64,000 nucleotides of DNA from the NCBI RefSeq assembly GCF_023898315.1, contig NC_064616.1, positions 703,109,389 to 703,173,388 on the forward strand, written 5' to 3'. This document shows, in pieces, positions 44,960 through 54,660 of this stretch. Below the pieces are notes generated by a model, which saw only the letters and a program-made list of their open reading frames with translations, was not told the DNA's origin and ran no database searches. The stretch is from Schistocerca nitens (Eukaryota > Arthropoda > Insecta > Orthoptera > Acrididae). Position 1 is the first letter of the stretch; each line of letters starts with the position of its first letter. The position numbers and the translations under genes are program-made.

Positions 44960-45330
44960 CGCTTCCGAGATTCGGTGAGCGGTACCAACCCCACATATAA
45001 TCCACCCAGCGGATTAACGACGTAGGCGACAGTGCCTGCCAGCCTAGACGTGATTTTTAGGCGCTTCTCTCTCCAGCTAGGTGAAATCGGGCGGTTACCT
45101 ACGTCTCGCCTCAGTTACACGCTTCGCAAACATTAAGAAAACATTCGCACACTCCCACATGGAATAACACGCGACGCAGACAGTTGCCAGTTGTAGTACA
45201 CAAATCCGTCCAGTGGAGAGGGAGGAGGCATGGGGCAAGGAATGGGAGTGAGAAAGTAGGAAAGGAATGGCGACAGGAAGGGCATCCAGCCGCCCTCTAT
45301 CACTAACTCCGCAAAATCTGAAAATTAACG
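44960..45330 (+). mobile_element. SINE-C, old copy
   Basis: Aligns with the body of the copy at 20641: GGATTAACGACG, TTTTTAGGCG, CTCGCCTCAGTTACACG, ATGGCGACAGGAAGGGCATCC. Head and tail eroded, many substitutions, no duplication seen. Confidence 0.8.
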
Positions 45331-46555
45331 TTAGTTTGTTGGGACTGTTAGTCTTTTGATCATTTGAAGATTTTGGGAGTTGGGTACTCTTTTATTTCTT
45401 GATTATATGCAGCTAATGCTGCTAACCTGCTACGTAAATCCTTTGTACAACGCTAAACATGTGGGTGAGTAATGGAATTCAACATAAAATATCTTACTTG
45501 TAACACGAAGGAAAACGTTACACTTAAGTCATCGTACGCTCTCAACAAATTGCTTATACTCTATTGATTAAAAATTTCTTTGGCTGAAATTATTGTGTCC
45601 ATCTAATGTTCGGCAAAAGCATCAACTGGTGTAGAAGCTCACCATATATTTACAAGCAGTCGCGTTCATAAGCTCGACCTACATTTTGATTCCTAATTTG
45701 GGTCATTTTCTTCAATCAGTTACAGCAAATGATTCCTCTAATAAGAACACCACTTATCCATTCCTCAAAAAGACTCAAAGTGAGTTTGAACTCCATCTGT
45801 AATACATTGTGTTTGACAAGGATACACTTAACTCATATTACTTCTAACATATCCCACAACTCCTTAATTTTCTTCACTTTATTGTTCTTAATTTCCACCG
45901 TGTTAGAAACAAATACTTAAAAATTGTAAATCTGATAGAAATGGGCATACAAAATATAACAATTTACAACTCACAAGTTTCAGCACGTTTATGTTAATAT
46001 TAACAGTACTCAATATTACTTATTATACATTGTTTCACAGCCACTATAAATGTTTGGAAATAAATCATTTTACTGTGAGGGTCGTTCCTTTTTTGTTTGA
46101 AATAATCACTGTACTCCATTTATTGATTACCTAATTTCGTCCCCTTGGGCATTATGAAGTTACATCACGCCACGCTAATAGCTTGTTATGATACACACAG
46201 TAATGAGTATATATGTAAATGTATAAACGTATTGAGATGTAAGCTATCACAAAGAAGCCTGAGATAACTCATTTAAATACTGTTAAACGTTAGGTAAGTA
46301 TATAATATCATGCGGACTTAGTGATTTTTTCTGCCGCTTATATCTTTTGTGTTCCCTAATTTTCGATCGCGTCTTATTGTTTGGGTACAAAATGTCTCTC
46401 TTAATTTTTGCGAATCAGCTTCGTGTATTTCTTCCATGTACGATTACTCATTTACACGCCTCGTACAACAGAAAAATATTTCGACAATATGAGCGCCGTC
46501 ATCCTCAACAATTACAGTTGATGGGGAGAAGCTTCCGATATTAATACAGAAATTA
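45331..46555. other. anonymous AT-rich DNA
   Basis: No recognised feature. Confidence 0.45.
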
Positions 46556-46559
46556 AGCA

Positions 46560-46960
46560 AAAATATGTGATTACCGCTATATTATTTTCGTTATATGTTG
46601 GAAATTTACTACACCTGGTAAGAAATAAAACACCATTGGGAGCTGAAATAGTATACAGGATGGACGGTCGGATTTTCAGTCTTAGTAGACTAGGAGCTAC
46701 GACCGAAGTAATCACTACTTCTGTCATCCAGTTCCAGTACGCAGACGATAATGTTGTTAGAACTAACTCAGAACAAGCCACTGAAGCACTTTTGAAGGTG
46801 TTCAGTAGGCAAATATGAGCATCGACTAGCTGTTAATACCAGGAAAACTCAAATATGGTTAAGCCATTTCAACGTGAACGCGTTAGTCTAGTTTAAAAAT
46901 TAATTTATGTTTCCAAAAGATAGATTTACAAGGGATTCCTTGGGACTGTGGTATGTCTTA
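46560..46960 (+). pseudogene. LINE reverse-transcriptase fragment with YADD motif
   Basis: The frame 46567-46818 reads ILFSLYVGNLL, then GAEIVYRMDGRIFSLSRLG and IQFQYADDNVV. This is a non-LTR reverse transcriptase from the SPLLF-like palm region to the catalytic YADD, followed in a shifted frame by LAVNTRKTQIM. Both catalytic Asp are present. The surrounding ORF is broken. Its words differ from the RTE copies nearby, so it is probably a separate LINE lineage. Confidence 0.8.
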
Positions 46961-47242
46961 CATAGGACGAATCATACAGACTCTGAAAGTCAGTGGTAAA
47001 TACGCATGTATCTGCCCATGAAGTCCGCAGCTTCAGCTCTATAGACCGCAAACCGGATTATAACAGCAACCAACAGATACTCCACACTTCAAAATTTTTG
47101 TGGGGGCTGGTGATCTCATACCTCGTGTACCAAAAATCCCAACCGATTTACCCATTAATTTTGAGCCACTTCAGTTCCCAATCACTATTTCGTTTGTTTA
47201 CAATAACAATAAACAAGGCTCAAGGGCATAGGGAATGGTAAG
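46961..47242. other. anonymous DNA
   Basis: Possibly the decayed end of the LINE fragment; not provable by eye. Confidence 0.35.
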
Positions 47243-47402
47243 ATGATAGAGGGGGGTGGGGGATACAGAGAGGGAGGAGGAGGAGATGAACAGAGAGAGA
47301 AGGGAGGCAGTTATGCACAGAGAGAGGAGAGAGGAGGTGGAGATGGGAAAGGAGTAGGGAGGAAGAGGTGGGCAGAGAGTGGGTGGGGGGGGGGGGGGAG
47401 TT
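47243..47402 (-). repeat. polypurine tract, reverse of the pyrimidine-rich repeat
   Basis: Almost pure A/G with words such as GGAGGAGGAGATGAACAGAGAG and a 14-G run near 47386. As reverse complement it resembles 37740-38235. Confidence 0.85.
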
Positions 47403-47472
47403 ACGATGTATATCCGATTCCCATACATATTCAGCAACTGTGAAGCGTTTATGGGTTTGCTAGTCGAATATA

Positions 47473-48893
47473 CACTCCTGGAAATTGAAATAAGAACACC
47501 GTGAATTCATTGTCCCAGGAAGGGGAAACTTTATTGACACATTCCTGGGGTCAGATACATCACATGATCACACTGACAGAACCACAGGCACATAGACACA
47601 GGCAAAAGAGCATGCACAATGTCGGCACTAGTACAGTGTATATCCACCTTTCGCAGCAATGCAGGCTGCTATTCTGCCATGGAGACGATCGTAGAGATGC
47701 TGGATGTAGTCCTGTGGAACGGCTTGCCATGCCATTTCCACCTGGCGCCTCAGTTGGACCAGCGTTCGTGCTGGACGTGCAGACCGCGTGAGACGACGCT
47801 TCATCCAGTCCCAAACATGCTCAATGGGGGACAGATCCGGAGATCTTGCTGGCCAGGGTAGTTGACTTACACCTTCTAGAGCACGTTGGGTGGCACGGGA
47901 TACCTGCGGACGTGCATTGTCCTGTTGGAACAGCAAGTTCCCTTGCCGGTCTAGGAATGGTAGAACGATGGGTTCGATGACGGTTTGGATGTACCGTGCA
48001 CTATTCACTGTCCCCTCGACGATCACCAGTGGTGTACGGCCAGTGTAGGAGATCGCTCCCCACACCATGATGCCGGGTGTTGGCCCTGTGTGCCTCGGTC
48101 GTATGCAGTCCTGATTGTGGCGCTCACCTGCACGGCGCCAAACACGCATACGACCATCATTGGCACCAAGGCAGAAGCGACTCTCATCGCTGAAGACGAC
48201 ACGTCTCCATTCGTCCCTCCATTCACGCCTGTCGCGACACCACTGGAGGCGGGCTGCACGATGTTGGGGCGTGAGCGGAAGACAGCCTAACGGTGTGCGG
48301 GACCGTAGCCCAGCTTCATGGAGACGGTTGCGAATGGTCCTCGCCGATACCCCAGGAGCAACAGTGTCCCTAATTTGCTGGGAAGTGGCGGTGCGGTCCC
48401 CTACGGCACTGCGTAGGATCCTACGGTCTTGGCGTGCATCCGTGCGTCGCTGCGGTCCGGTCCCAGGTCGACGGGCACGTGCACCTTCCGCCGACCACTG
48501 GCGACAACATCGATGTACTGTGGAGACCTCACGCCCCACGTGTTGAGCAATTCGGCGGTACGTCCACCCGGCCTCCCGCATGCCCACTATACGCCCTCGC
48601 TCAAAGTCCGTCAACTGCACATACGGTTCACGTCCACGCTGTCGCGGCATGCTACCAGTGTTAAGACTGCGATGGAGCTCCGTATGCCACGGCAAACTGG
48701 CTGACACTGACGGCGGCGGTGCACAAATGCTGCGCAGCTAGCGCCATTCGACGGCCAACACCGCGGTTCCTGGTGTGTCCGCTGTGCCGTGCGTGTGATC
48801 ATTGCTTGTACAGCCCTCTCGCAGTGTCCGGAGCAAGTATGGTGGGTCTGACACACCGGTGTCAATGTGTTCTTTTTTCCATTTCCAGGAGTG
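47473..48893. mobile_element. Tc1-like transposon, apparently complete
   Basis: Ends CACTCCTGGAAATTGAAATA (47473) and, inverted, the match at 48864-48893 form a ~28-bp terminal inverted repeat with a few mismatches. Both ends abut TA. The only gene is the intact minus-strand transposase. Structure and ORF integrity suggest a young, possibly mobile copy. Confidence 0.93.
47628..48650 (-). CDS. Tc1-like transposase, intact ORF
   Basis: A 340-residue protein with no internal stop. It would bind the element's inverted repeats and catalyse cut-and-paste transposition into TA. An N-terminal paired-type HTH covers residues ~8-52 (FERGRIVGMREAGWTYRRIAQ) and a second HTH ~85-120 (TSQQIRDTV...ARTIRNRLHEAGL). 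The DDE core has D155 (VVFSDESRF), D244 (FQQDNARP) and E277 (SPDLSPIEHVWD). The C-terminus RLHGRIAACIAAKGG is typical. The start is placed at MPRQRGRE; an in-frame ATG 57 nt upstream (48707) would add 19 residues. Odd: only 32 residues lie between D244 and E277, against 34 in standard Tc1. The length fits the family. Confidence 0.93.
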   Translation of the reverse strand: MPRQRGREPYVQLTDFERGRIVGMREAGWTYRRIAQHVGREVSTVHRCCRQWSAEGARARRPGTGPQRRTDARQDRRILRSAVGDRTATSQQIRDTVAPGVSARTIRNRLHEAGLRSRTPLGCLPLTPQHRAARLQWCRDRREWRDEWRRVVFSDESRFCLGANDGRMRVWRRAGERHNQDCIRPRHTGPTPGIMVWGAISYTGRTPLVIVEGTVNSARYIQTVIEPIVLPFLDRQGNLLFQQDNARPQVSRATQRALEGVSQLPWPARSPDLSPIEHVWDWMKRRLTRSARPARTLVQLRRQVEMAWQAVPQDYIQHLYDRLHGRIAACIAAKGGYTLY

Positions 48894-48925
48894 TAAATTT
48901 CAATTGTGCGAAGTCATTTTTGAAA

Positions 48926-48927
<2 letters not shown>

Positions 48928-48956
<29 letters not shown>
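48928..48956. repeat. poly-T tract (29 T)
   Basis: Uninterrupted 29-T run between the Tc1-like element and an RTE 3' fragment. Confidence 0.95.
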
Positions 48957-48959
<3 letters not shown>

Positions 48960-48960
<1 letters not shown>

Positions 48961-49320
48961 ACAGCTTTATGCAATTGAATCCTGGGCGAGAGTCAGTAAA
49001 AACAAGAAGAGAAGGGAATCATTGGAAATCCGGTGCTACAGGAGAAAGCTGAAGAGTGAATGGGTAGACTGGACAAGAGGTACTGAATGAAATCCGCGAG
49101 GATAAAAATGTACGGCACAATTTAATTAAGACGAGGCATCAGTTGATAGGATACGTCCTAATACATCAAGGTAAAGTAAGTTTTGGTTTCGAAGGGAAGT
49201 GAGAGGGTGGTGGAAGGGCATAAAAACTGTATTTAAACAGAAATGAAGGACAGACCATCTATCGTGTATGGCTGCATCAAGCCAGTCTTCTGACTGACGA
49301 CAATAACAGCAACAACTATT
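48960..49320 (+). mobile_element. RTE-like LINE, 3' fragment
   Basis: LYAIESWARVSKNKKRRESLE+IRCYRRKLKSEWVDW matches the region after the reverse transcriptase in RTE proteins. The nucleotide end GCCAGTCTTCTGACTGACGAC with a CAATAACAGCAACAA tail parallels the copies at 44540 and 32141. Broken frames. Confidence 0.75.
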
Positions 49321-49329
49321 GGAACAAGC

Positions 49330-49750
49330 TATTTCTGAATCTAGTACGACCGTGCAAGAGTGTGTCAGGGACTTCCGTCGCTTACAGGCGGCTAAGCAGA
49401 TCACAAAGCCCCGGCAGGGTATTTGCGTGTAGCTATTAGCACGCGGCGCGAGGTCAAGTGGTGGCACACACGATCTGCGTTGGAGAGGTGCTGATGGAGA
49501 GCCCGCGAGAGCTGCGGCTGCGGTAGGCTGCAGCCGCCGCCCCCGCTTCCACTGCTGCCAACTGCGACGCCCATAACTCCGTTATCTTGTTGAGCGGCTT
49601 TGTTTGTGTAGCCGTAACGTCGCCTGCGCGGGCGCTATATTCTGCGCCTCACGAAATTTCGCGTTATCTGAATAGGTTTTATTCGTAACATGAGTGGCAA
49701 TCGCTGGGGATCAATTTCATACTGATATGTGACTACAGAATTTAATCTTA
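49330..49750. other. anonymous DNA with GC-rich island (~49485-49670)
   Basis: The island has GCTGCGGCTGCGG, GCAGCCGCCGCCCCCGC and GCCTGCGCGGGCGC. No frame with a known domain. Confidence 0.3.
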
Positions 49751-49763
49751 AATGTTTCCGAAA

Positions 49764-49964
49764 GCCGGCCGCGGTGGTCTAGCGGTTCTAGGCGCGCTGT
49801 CCGGAACCGCGCGACTGCTACGGTCGCAGGTTCGAATCCTGCCTCGGGCATGGATGTGTGTGATGTCCTTAGGTTAGTTAGGTTTAAGTAGTTCTAAGTT
49901 CTAGGGGACTGAAGACCACAGATGATAAGTCCCATAGTGCTCAGAGCCATTTGAACCATTTTTT
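49764..49964 (+). mobile_element. SINE-A
   Basis: Full length; perfect 12-bp duplication ATGTTTCCGAAA at 49752-49763 and 49965-49976; tail ACCATTTTTT. Confidence 0.96.
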
Positions 49965-49979
49965 ATGTTTCCGAAAAAT

Positions 49980-50710
49980 TGAAAATATAGAAACAAGTTT
50001 TCGCACGAGTGATAATACTGGAAGAGTTTTTGTGTATCATTAATGCTCGTGACTTTATCTACCATGACAATCAAGGTATTTGTTTCTAATGAAAACGAGT
50101 ATTAGTTTTCATTTAATTCCACTGCCTTTGAAAATACCATATCATTTATACGAAAACTGTGGAGGTTGCAGTGATATATTTCTAATACGACGTGGGAAAT
50201 TTCTTAAAAATTAAGCGAAAACTGACGACAAATTTAATTGCATCTTCCATAGTCACTTGAGCTCATTTTTAGCAAAAAGATGTGGAACGAGTCCGTTTAC
50301 TGTATATGTATACAAAATTACTTTTAACATCAATCAACATATTAAGTTGTACTCAAGTAACTACACTTAAAAACTTATTTTTCTTATTGGCTGGAATGAA
50401 AATTCGTCTATAGAAAAGAAATAGTCCAGAAGAAATGATTTTAAGTTAGATTTAAAACTTGCTTTCGTATCTCTTAACATTTTATATTATTGGGAAAATG
50501 GTCCACATTTTTTTATGATGGATGTTCAACTCTTTTCTGAGCCACTGACAGCTTCAGTAATAGGTAATAAAGGACATTTTTTCGTCTTGTGTGTAGGTAA
50601 AGACGTCGATAGTCTTCCCAGATTATTTCTGACCAATTTCATCATCAAATCTGGACGTGGGCGTGCTGAGAAGTAATATCTCCGAATTTTTTATGTGAAA
50701 ACTCTTAAAG
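49980..50710. other. anonymous AT-rich DNA
   Basis: Nothing recognised. Confidence 0.5.
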
Positions 50711-50724
50711 CCTTTTAAATAAAA

Positions 50725-50920
50725 ATGGTTCAAATGGCTCTGAGTACTATGGGACTTAACTGCTGAGGTCATCAGTCCCCTAGAACTTAGAACTACTTAA
50801 ACCTAACTAACCTAAGGACATCACACACATCCACGCCCGAGGCAGAATTTGAACCTGCGACCGTAGCGGTCGCGCGGTTCCAGACTATAGAGCCTGGAAC
50901 CACTCGGCCACTCTGACCGG
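50725..50920 (-). mobile_element. SINE-A
   Basis: Full length; 13-bp duplication CTTTTAAATAAAA / CTTTTAAGTAAAA (one mismatch) at 50712-50724 and 50921-50933. The B box has decayed to GAATTTGAACC. Confidence 0.94.
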
Positions 50921-51079
50921 CTTTTAAGTAAAACAAACGTTATTAACATTCCACTTTTTCATTCTTCAGGTCTACATACATGCAGCCATCTACCGCTAGA
51001 CGGTTCCGAATTGTAGCGTGTGAGAAGTCGGTGTATATCCTAACTAGGTTGGTCTGTGAGAAAAATATTCTTGTAATAC

Positions 51080-51420
51080 AGGTTTGAAGAGTTCGTCCGC
51101 ACATGGATAAACCTCTCCTTCTCCGTGGCAATGTGAGATCACACACGAACGCTGTGGTATCTGCAACAATCCGTCCCCTCGTGGTCACTGTACTCGATCA
51201 TCCTCTATACTCTCCCGACTTGGCCCCATCCGTTTTTCATCTGTGCCCAAAAGTTAACGAACACCTTCGAAGGCTGCAGTTTGATAGTGATGAAGCGGTT
51301 CAAGCACAGGTGAGATTGTGGCTCCGTTAACAAAATCAAACATTCTTCAGTGACGGACTAAATAAATTTTCTCGTTGGGTGAAATGTGTTCGTCTTCAGG
51401 ATGACTATGTTGAAAAATAA
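51080..51420 (+). pseudogene. mariner transposase, C-terminal fragment
   Basis: KPLLLRGNVRSHTN (second Asp lost, as Gly), HPLYSPDLAPSVFHL (third Asp lost, as Val), KVNEHLRRLQFDSDEAVQAQ, then in another frame FFSDGL..F.RWVKC and DDYVEK stop at about 51419. This is the order and ending of mariner transposases. Diverged from the fragment at position 1, though it shares the Asp-to-Gly change. Confidence 0.75.
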
Positions 51421-51670
51421 ATGTGTAGATATGAAGAATAACTACGAAGAATGTTAACAACGTCTGTTTTATTTTAAAATCTTTAGGAGTTTTCCCTAAC
51501 ATGTCTAGCTGCTTTTAGTGGTACGTGTAAGATGACCATGGCTGAACACCACATTTTATTCTTACTACTCGCTTTTGTTCAATCAGTATTTTCGTCCTAA
51601 GTGATGAGCTGCCACAGGAAATTATTCCATAAGCCATTATTGTGTAGAAATATGCAAAACTGTACGCAGT
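51421..51670. other. anonymous DNA
   Basis: Nothing recognised. Confidence 0.4.
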
Positions 51671-51685
51671 TTGATTCATATGTTT

Positions 51686-51882
51686 GCCGGCCTGTGTGGC
51701 CGAGCGGTTCTAGGCGCTTCAGTCAGGAACCGCGTGACCGCTATGGTCGCATGTTCGAATCCTGCCTCGGGCATGGATGTGTGTGATGTCCTTAGGTTAG
51801 TTAGGTTTAAGTAGTTCCAAGTTCTAGGGGACTGATGACCTCAGATGTTAAGTCCCATAGTGCTTAGAGCAATTAGAACCAT
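51686..51882 (+). mobile_element. SINE-A
   Basis: Full length; 15-bp duplication TTGATTC(A/G)TATGTTT at 51671-51685 and 51883-51897. Confidence 0.95.
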
Positions 51883-51897
51883 TTGATTCGTATGTTT

Positions 51898-52288
51898 CAA
51901 AGACTAGCACTAATGCGCAGAGCAGGAGTAGCTGAATTTAACTGTTGGAACAGAATAGTAAAATACCTCTTATGTTTTCATCTATACGTAGACTTAGAAA
52001 GTCGAGTATTTTACCTTGTATAATGACTCCTGTTCGTGTGGTACATGAATTGTTGGCGTGAATATTTTTTGTACACAACTGAATATCGTGAGCTCTCTCG
52101 AAATAAAGAGAGAGTCCATTTTCATAGAACCTGTAAATAATTCCTTGAAAACTCATTAAAATGTCTTCTGTTGCTTTCCCTGTCATGGGATTTATGACAA
52201 CGCCGTTAGCACTTGCAAAAAAATAACAATTCTACTTGGTGAATGTTAAGTGAGTTCTGTCCGGTTACATAATATTTACTAGGCGAAA
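51898..52288. other. anonymous DNA
   Basis: Nothing recognised. Confidence 0.45.
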
Positions 52289-52289
52289 T

Positions 52290-53098
52290 GACCAACGTGG
52301 TCAAAAGTATCCGGACATCTATTAATGGACATTAGTATGAGGTGCGGCCTCCATTCTTGTTTATGACAGCTTTAGCTCTGATGAGTACACTTTCGCCGGC
52401 CGAAGTGGCCGTGCGGTTAGAGGCGCTGCAGTCTGGAACCACAAGACCGCTACGGTCGCAGGTTCGAATCCTGCCTCGGGCATGGATGTTTGTGATGTCC
52501 TTAGGTTAGTTAGGTTTAACTAGTTCTAAGTTCTAGGGGACTAATGACCTCAGCAGTTGAGTCCCATAGTGCTCAGAGCCATTTGAACCATTTAGTACAC
52601 TTTCAGTGCCGTGTGTAAATGTTTGTCGAGGAATGGCGACTCATTCATGCTCAAGAGTCGAAACAAGAGAAGTCAGTGAGGATAGAAATTGGGGTCTGGA
52701 ACGAAGTCGACTTTCCAACTTTACGCAAGGATGTTCCATTGGGTTCAGATTGGGACTCTAGGCAGACCATACCATTTAAAGAATATTATTGTGCACAGAC
52801 CATTGCCACACAGATGCTGCTTCAATACCCTAACCACTAAAAGCACCCTCTTACCGTAGCGCTGTCTCGAACATATCTCACTGTTGGCAGTACACATAAT
52901 AGCAGGTAACGCTCTCGAAGCATCCGCCATACCCAAACCCTACTATCGGATATAGCGTCATTCATCACTTCAAATGACTTATTTCCAGTCGTCCGCTGTT
53001 CAGTGGCTTCACTCTTCGCACCACTTCAAGTATCGCCTATTATTGACTAAGAAAAATGTGTGTCTAATGAGAAACTACTCGACCATTCTGCCCCATTC
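52290..53098 (-). pseudogene. Tc1-like transposon remnant (GGTCAAAAGTATCCGGACA family)
   Basis: The left end GTGGTCAAAAGTATCCGGAC (52296) is a terminus I recognise from an abundant Tc1-like family. Downstream, the plus-strand text repeats the reverse complement of that transposase (TGGCAGTACACATAATAGCA, CATCCGCCATACCCAAACCC near 52880-52935). The right half is missing, ending where the next Tc1-like element begins at 53101. A SINE-A2 interrupts it. Confidence 0.6.
52395..52593 (+). mobile_element. SINE-A, subfamily A2
   Basis: A2 head and body signatures; perfect 11-bp duplication AGTACACTTTC at 52384-52394 and 52594-52604. Confidence 0.95.
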
Positions 53099-53913
53099 TA
53101 TACTACTGGCCCTTAAAGTTGCTACACCACGAAGATCGCGTGCTACAGACGCGACATTTAACCGACAGGAAGAAGATGCTGTGATATGCAAATGATTAAC
53201 TTTTCAGAGCATTCACACAAGGTTGGCGCCGGTGGTGACACCTACAACGTGCTGACAGGAGGAAAGTTTCCAACCGATTTCTCATACACAAACAGCAGTT
53301 GACAGGCATTGCCTGGTGAAACGTTGTTGTGATGCCTCATGTAAGGAGGAGAAATGCGTACCATCACGTTTCCGACTTTGATAAAGGTCGGATTGTAGCC
53401 TATCGCGATTGCGGTTTATCGTATCGAGATATTGGTGCTCGCATTGGTCGAGATCCAATGACTGTTAGCAGAATATGGAATCGGTGGGTTCAGGAGGGTA
53501 ATACGGAACGCCGTGCTGGATCCCAACGGCCTCGTATCACTAGCAGTCGCGATGACAAGCATCTTATCCGCATGGCTGCAGCGGATCGTGCAGCCACGTC
53601 TCGATCCGTGAGTCAGCAGATGGGGACGTTTGCAAGACAACAACCATCTGCACGAACAGTTCGACGACGTTTGCAGCAGCATGGACTATCAGCTCTGACA
53701 AGGGAACCTCCTCATCGCACCCCCCCCCCCCCCCCCTCACATTTAGTTATAAGTTGGCACAGTGGATAGGCCTTGAAAAACTGAACACAGATCAATTGAG
53801 AAAACAGGGAGAAGTTGTGTGGAACTATGAAAAAAAAGCAAAATATACAAACTGAGTAGTCCATGGGCAAGATAGGCAACATCAAGAATAGTGCGAGCTG
53901 ACGTGCGCTGTCG

Positions 53914-53969
53914 TCCCGTGGTTAGCGTGAGCAGCTGCGGAACGAAAGGTCCTTGGTTCAAGTCTTCCC
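53914..53969 (+). promoter_or_regulatory. tRNA-like A/B boxes, left arm
   Basis: A box at about 53919-53931 and B box at about 53955-53964 with normal spacing for an internal Pol III promoter. No 3' acceptor arm, so not a tRNA gene. An inverted counterpart lies at about 54610-54660. Confidence 0.55.
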
Positions 53970-54266
53970 TCAAGCGAACAATTTAATTTTTATTTTCAGA
54001 CAATTATCAAAGTTCAGGCACTCACACATAATCAACTTCGCTCTCCAAAATTCCAGGACATGTTCAGATTTGCTTGGACATACGGAGGATTTGACGGTCT
54101 ACACACGGAAAAATTTGAAAACGTTAAAAACATATGTTTTGACAGAGCACAGGGAAAATTGTGCGACTGTGAAACTATTGCATTCATTTGTTGCAGTTTA
54201 TGTGACAAACTCTTATGCTTTCATCATTTTTTTGGGAGTGATTATCACATCCACAAGAAAACCTAA
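53931..54266 (+). CDS. hypothetical Cys/His-rich small protein of the long-inverted-repeat element
   Basis: The frame is open for 112 codons from a TGA at 53928 to the stop at 54264-54266. The first ATG is at 54060 (68 aa). A strong 3' splice site (TTTAATTTTTATTTTCAG, ending 53999) precedes in-frame codons for TIIKVQALTHNQLRSPKFQD, suggesting an exon spliced to an upstream start. The C-terminal third contains C-x-C-x6-C-C-x2-C-x4-C-x-H-H-x6-H-x-H, a likely zinc-binding cluster. The C-x2-C-x4-C-x2-H core recalls the cysteine-rich domain at the C-terminus of piggyBac transposases, but homology is not established. It may be the last exon of a lost transposase, a DNA-binding accessory protein, or a captured gene. 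Function unknown. Confidence 0.5.
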   Translation, partial: AAAERKVLGSSLPSSEQFNFYFQTIIKVQALTHNQLRSPKFQDMFRFAWTYGGFDGLHTEKFENVKNICFDRAQGKLCDCETIAFICCSLCDKLLCFHHFFGSDYHIHKKT

Positions 54267-54609
54267 ATCGGGCAAGGTAGAAGAATCTTTTTACCTATTC
54301 GCCAAGTGTACAAGATAGGTGGGTCTATAACATATTCCTGTCATGTGACGCACATGCCGTCACCAGTGTCGTATAGAATATATCAGACGTGTTTTCCTGT
54401 GGACGAATCGGTTGACCTACGACCATGCGACCAAATGTTTTCGGTTCCCATTGGAGAGGCACGTCCTTTCGTCTACTAATCGCACGGTTTTGCGGTGCGG
54501 TTGCAAAACACAGACACTAAACTTATTACAGTGAACAGAGACGTCAATGAAGAACGGACAGATCATAACTTTGCGAAAATAAAGACAATAAATTTATCAC
54601 TCGCGGGAA

Positions 54610-54660
54610 GATTTGAACCAAGGACCTCGCGCTCAGGACTTGCTCACGCTAACCACGGGA
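54610..54660 (-). promoter_or_regulatory. tRNA-like A/B boxes, right arm
   Basis: Inverse copy of the left-arm boxes: B box GATTTGAACC at 54610-54619 and A box CTCACGCTAACCA at about 54643-54655, written on the plus strand. Faces the left-arm copy. Confidence 0.55.

Noticed and set aside
48115..48546. 143-aa plus-strand frame within the intact Tc1-like element
   Set aside because: It is the antisense shadow of the GC-rich transposase gene.
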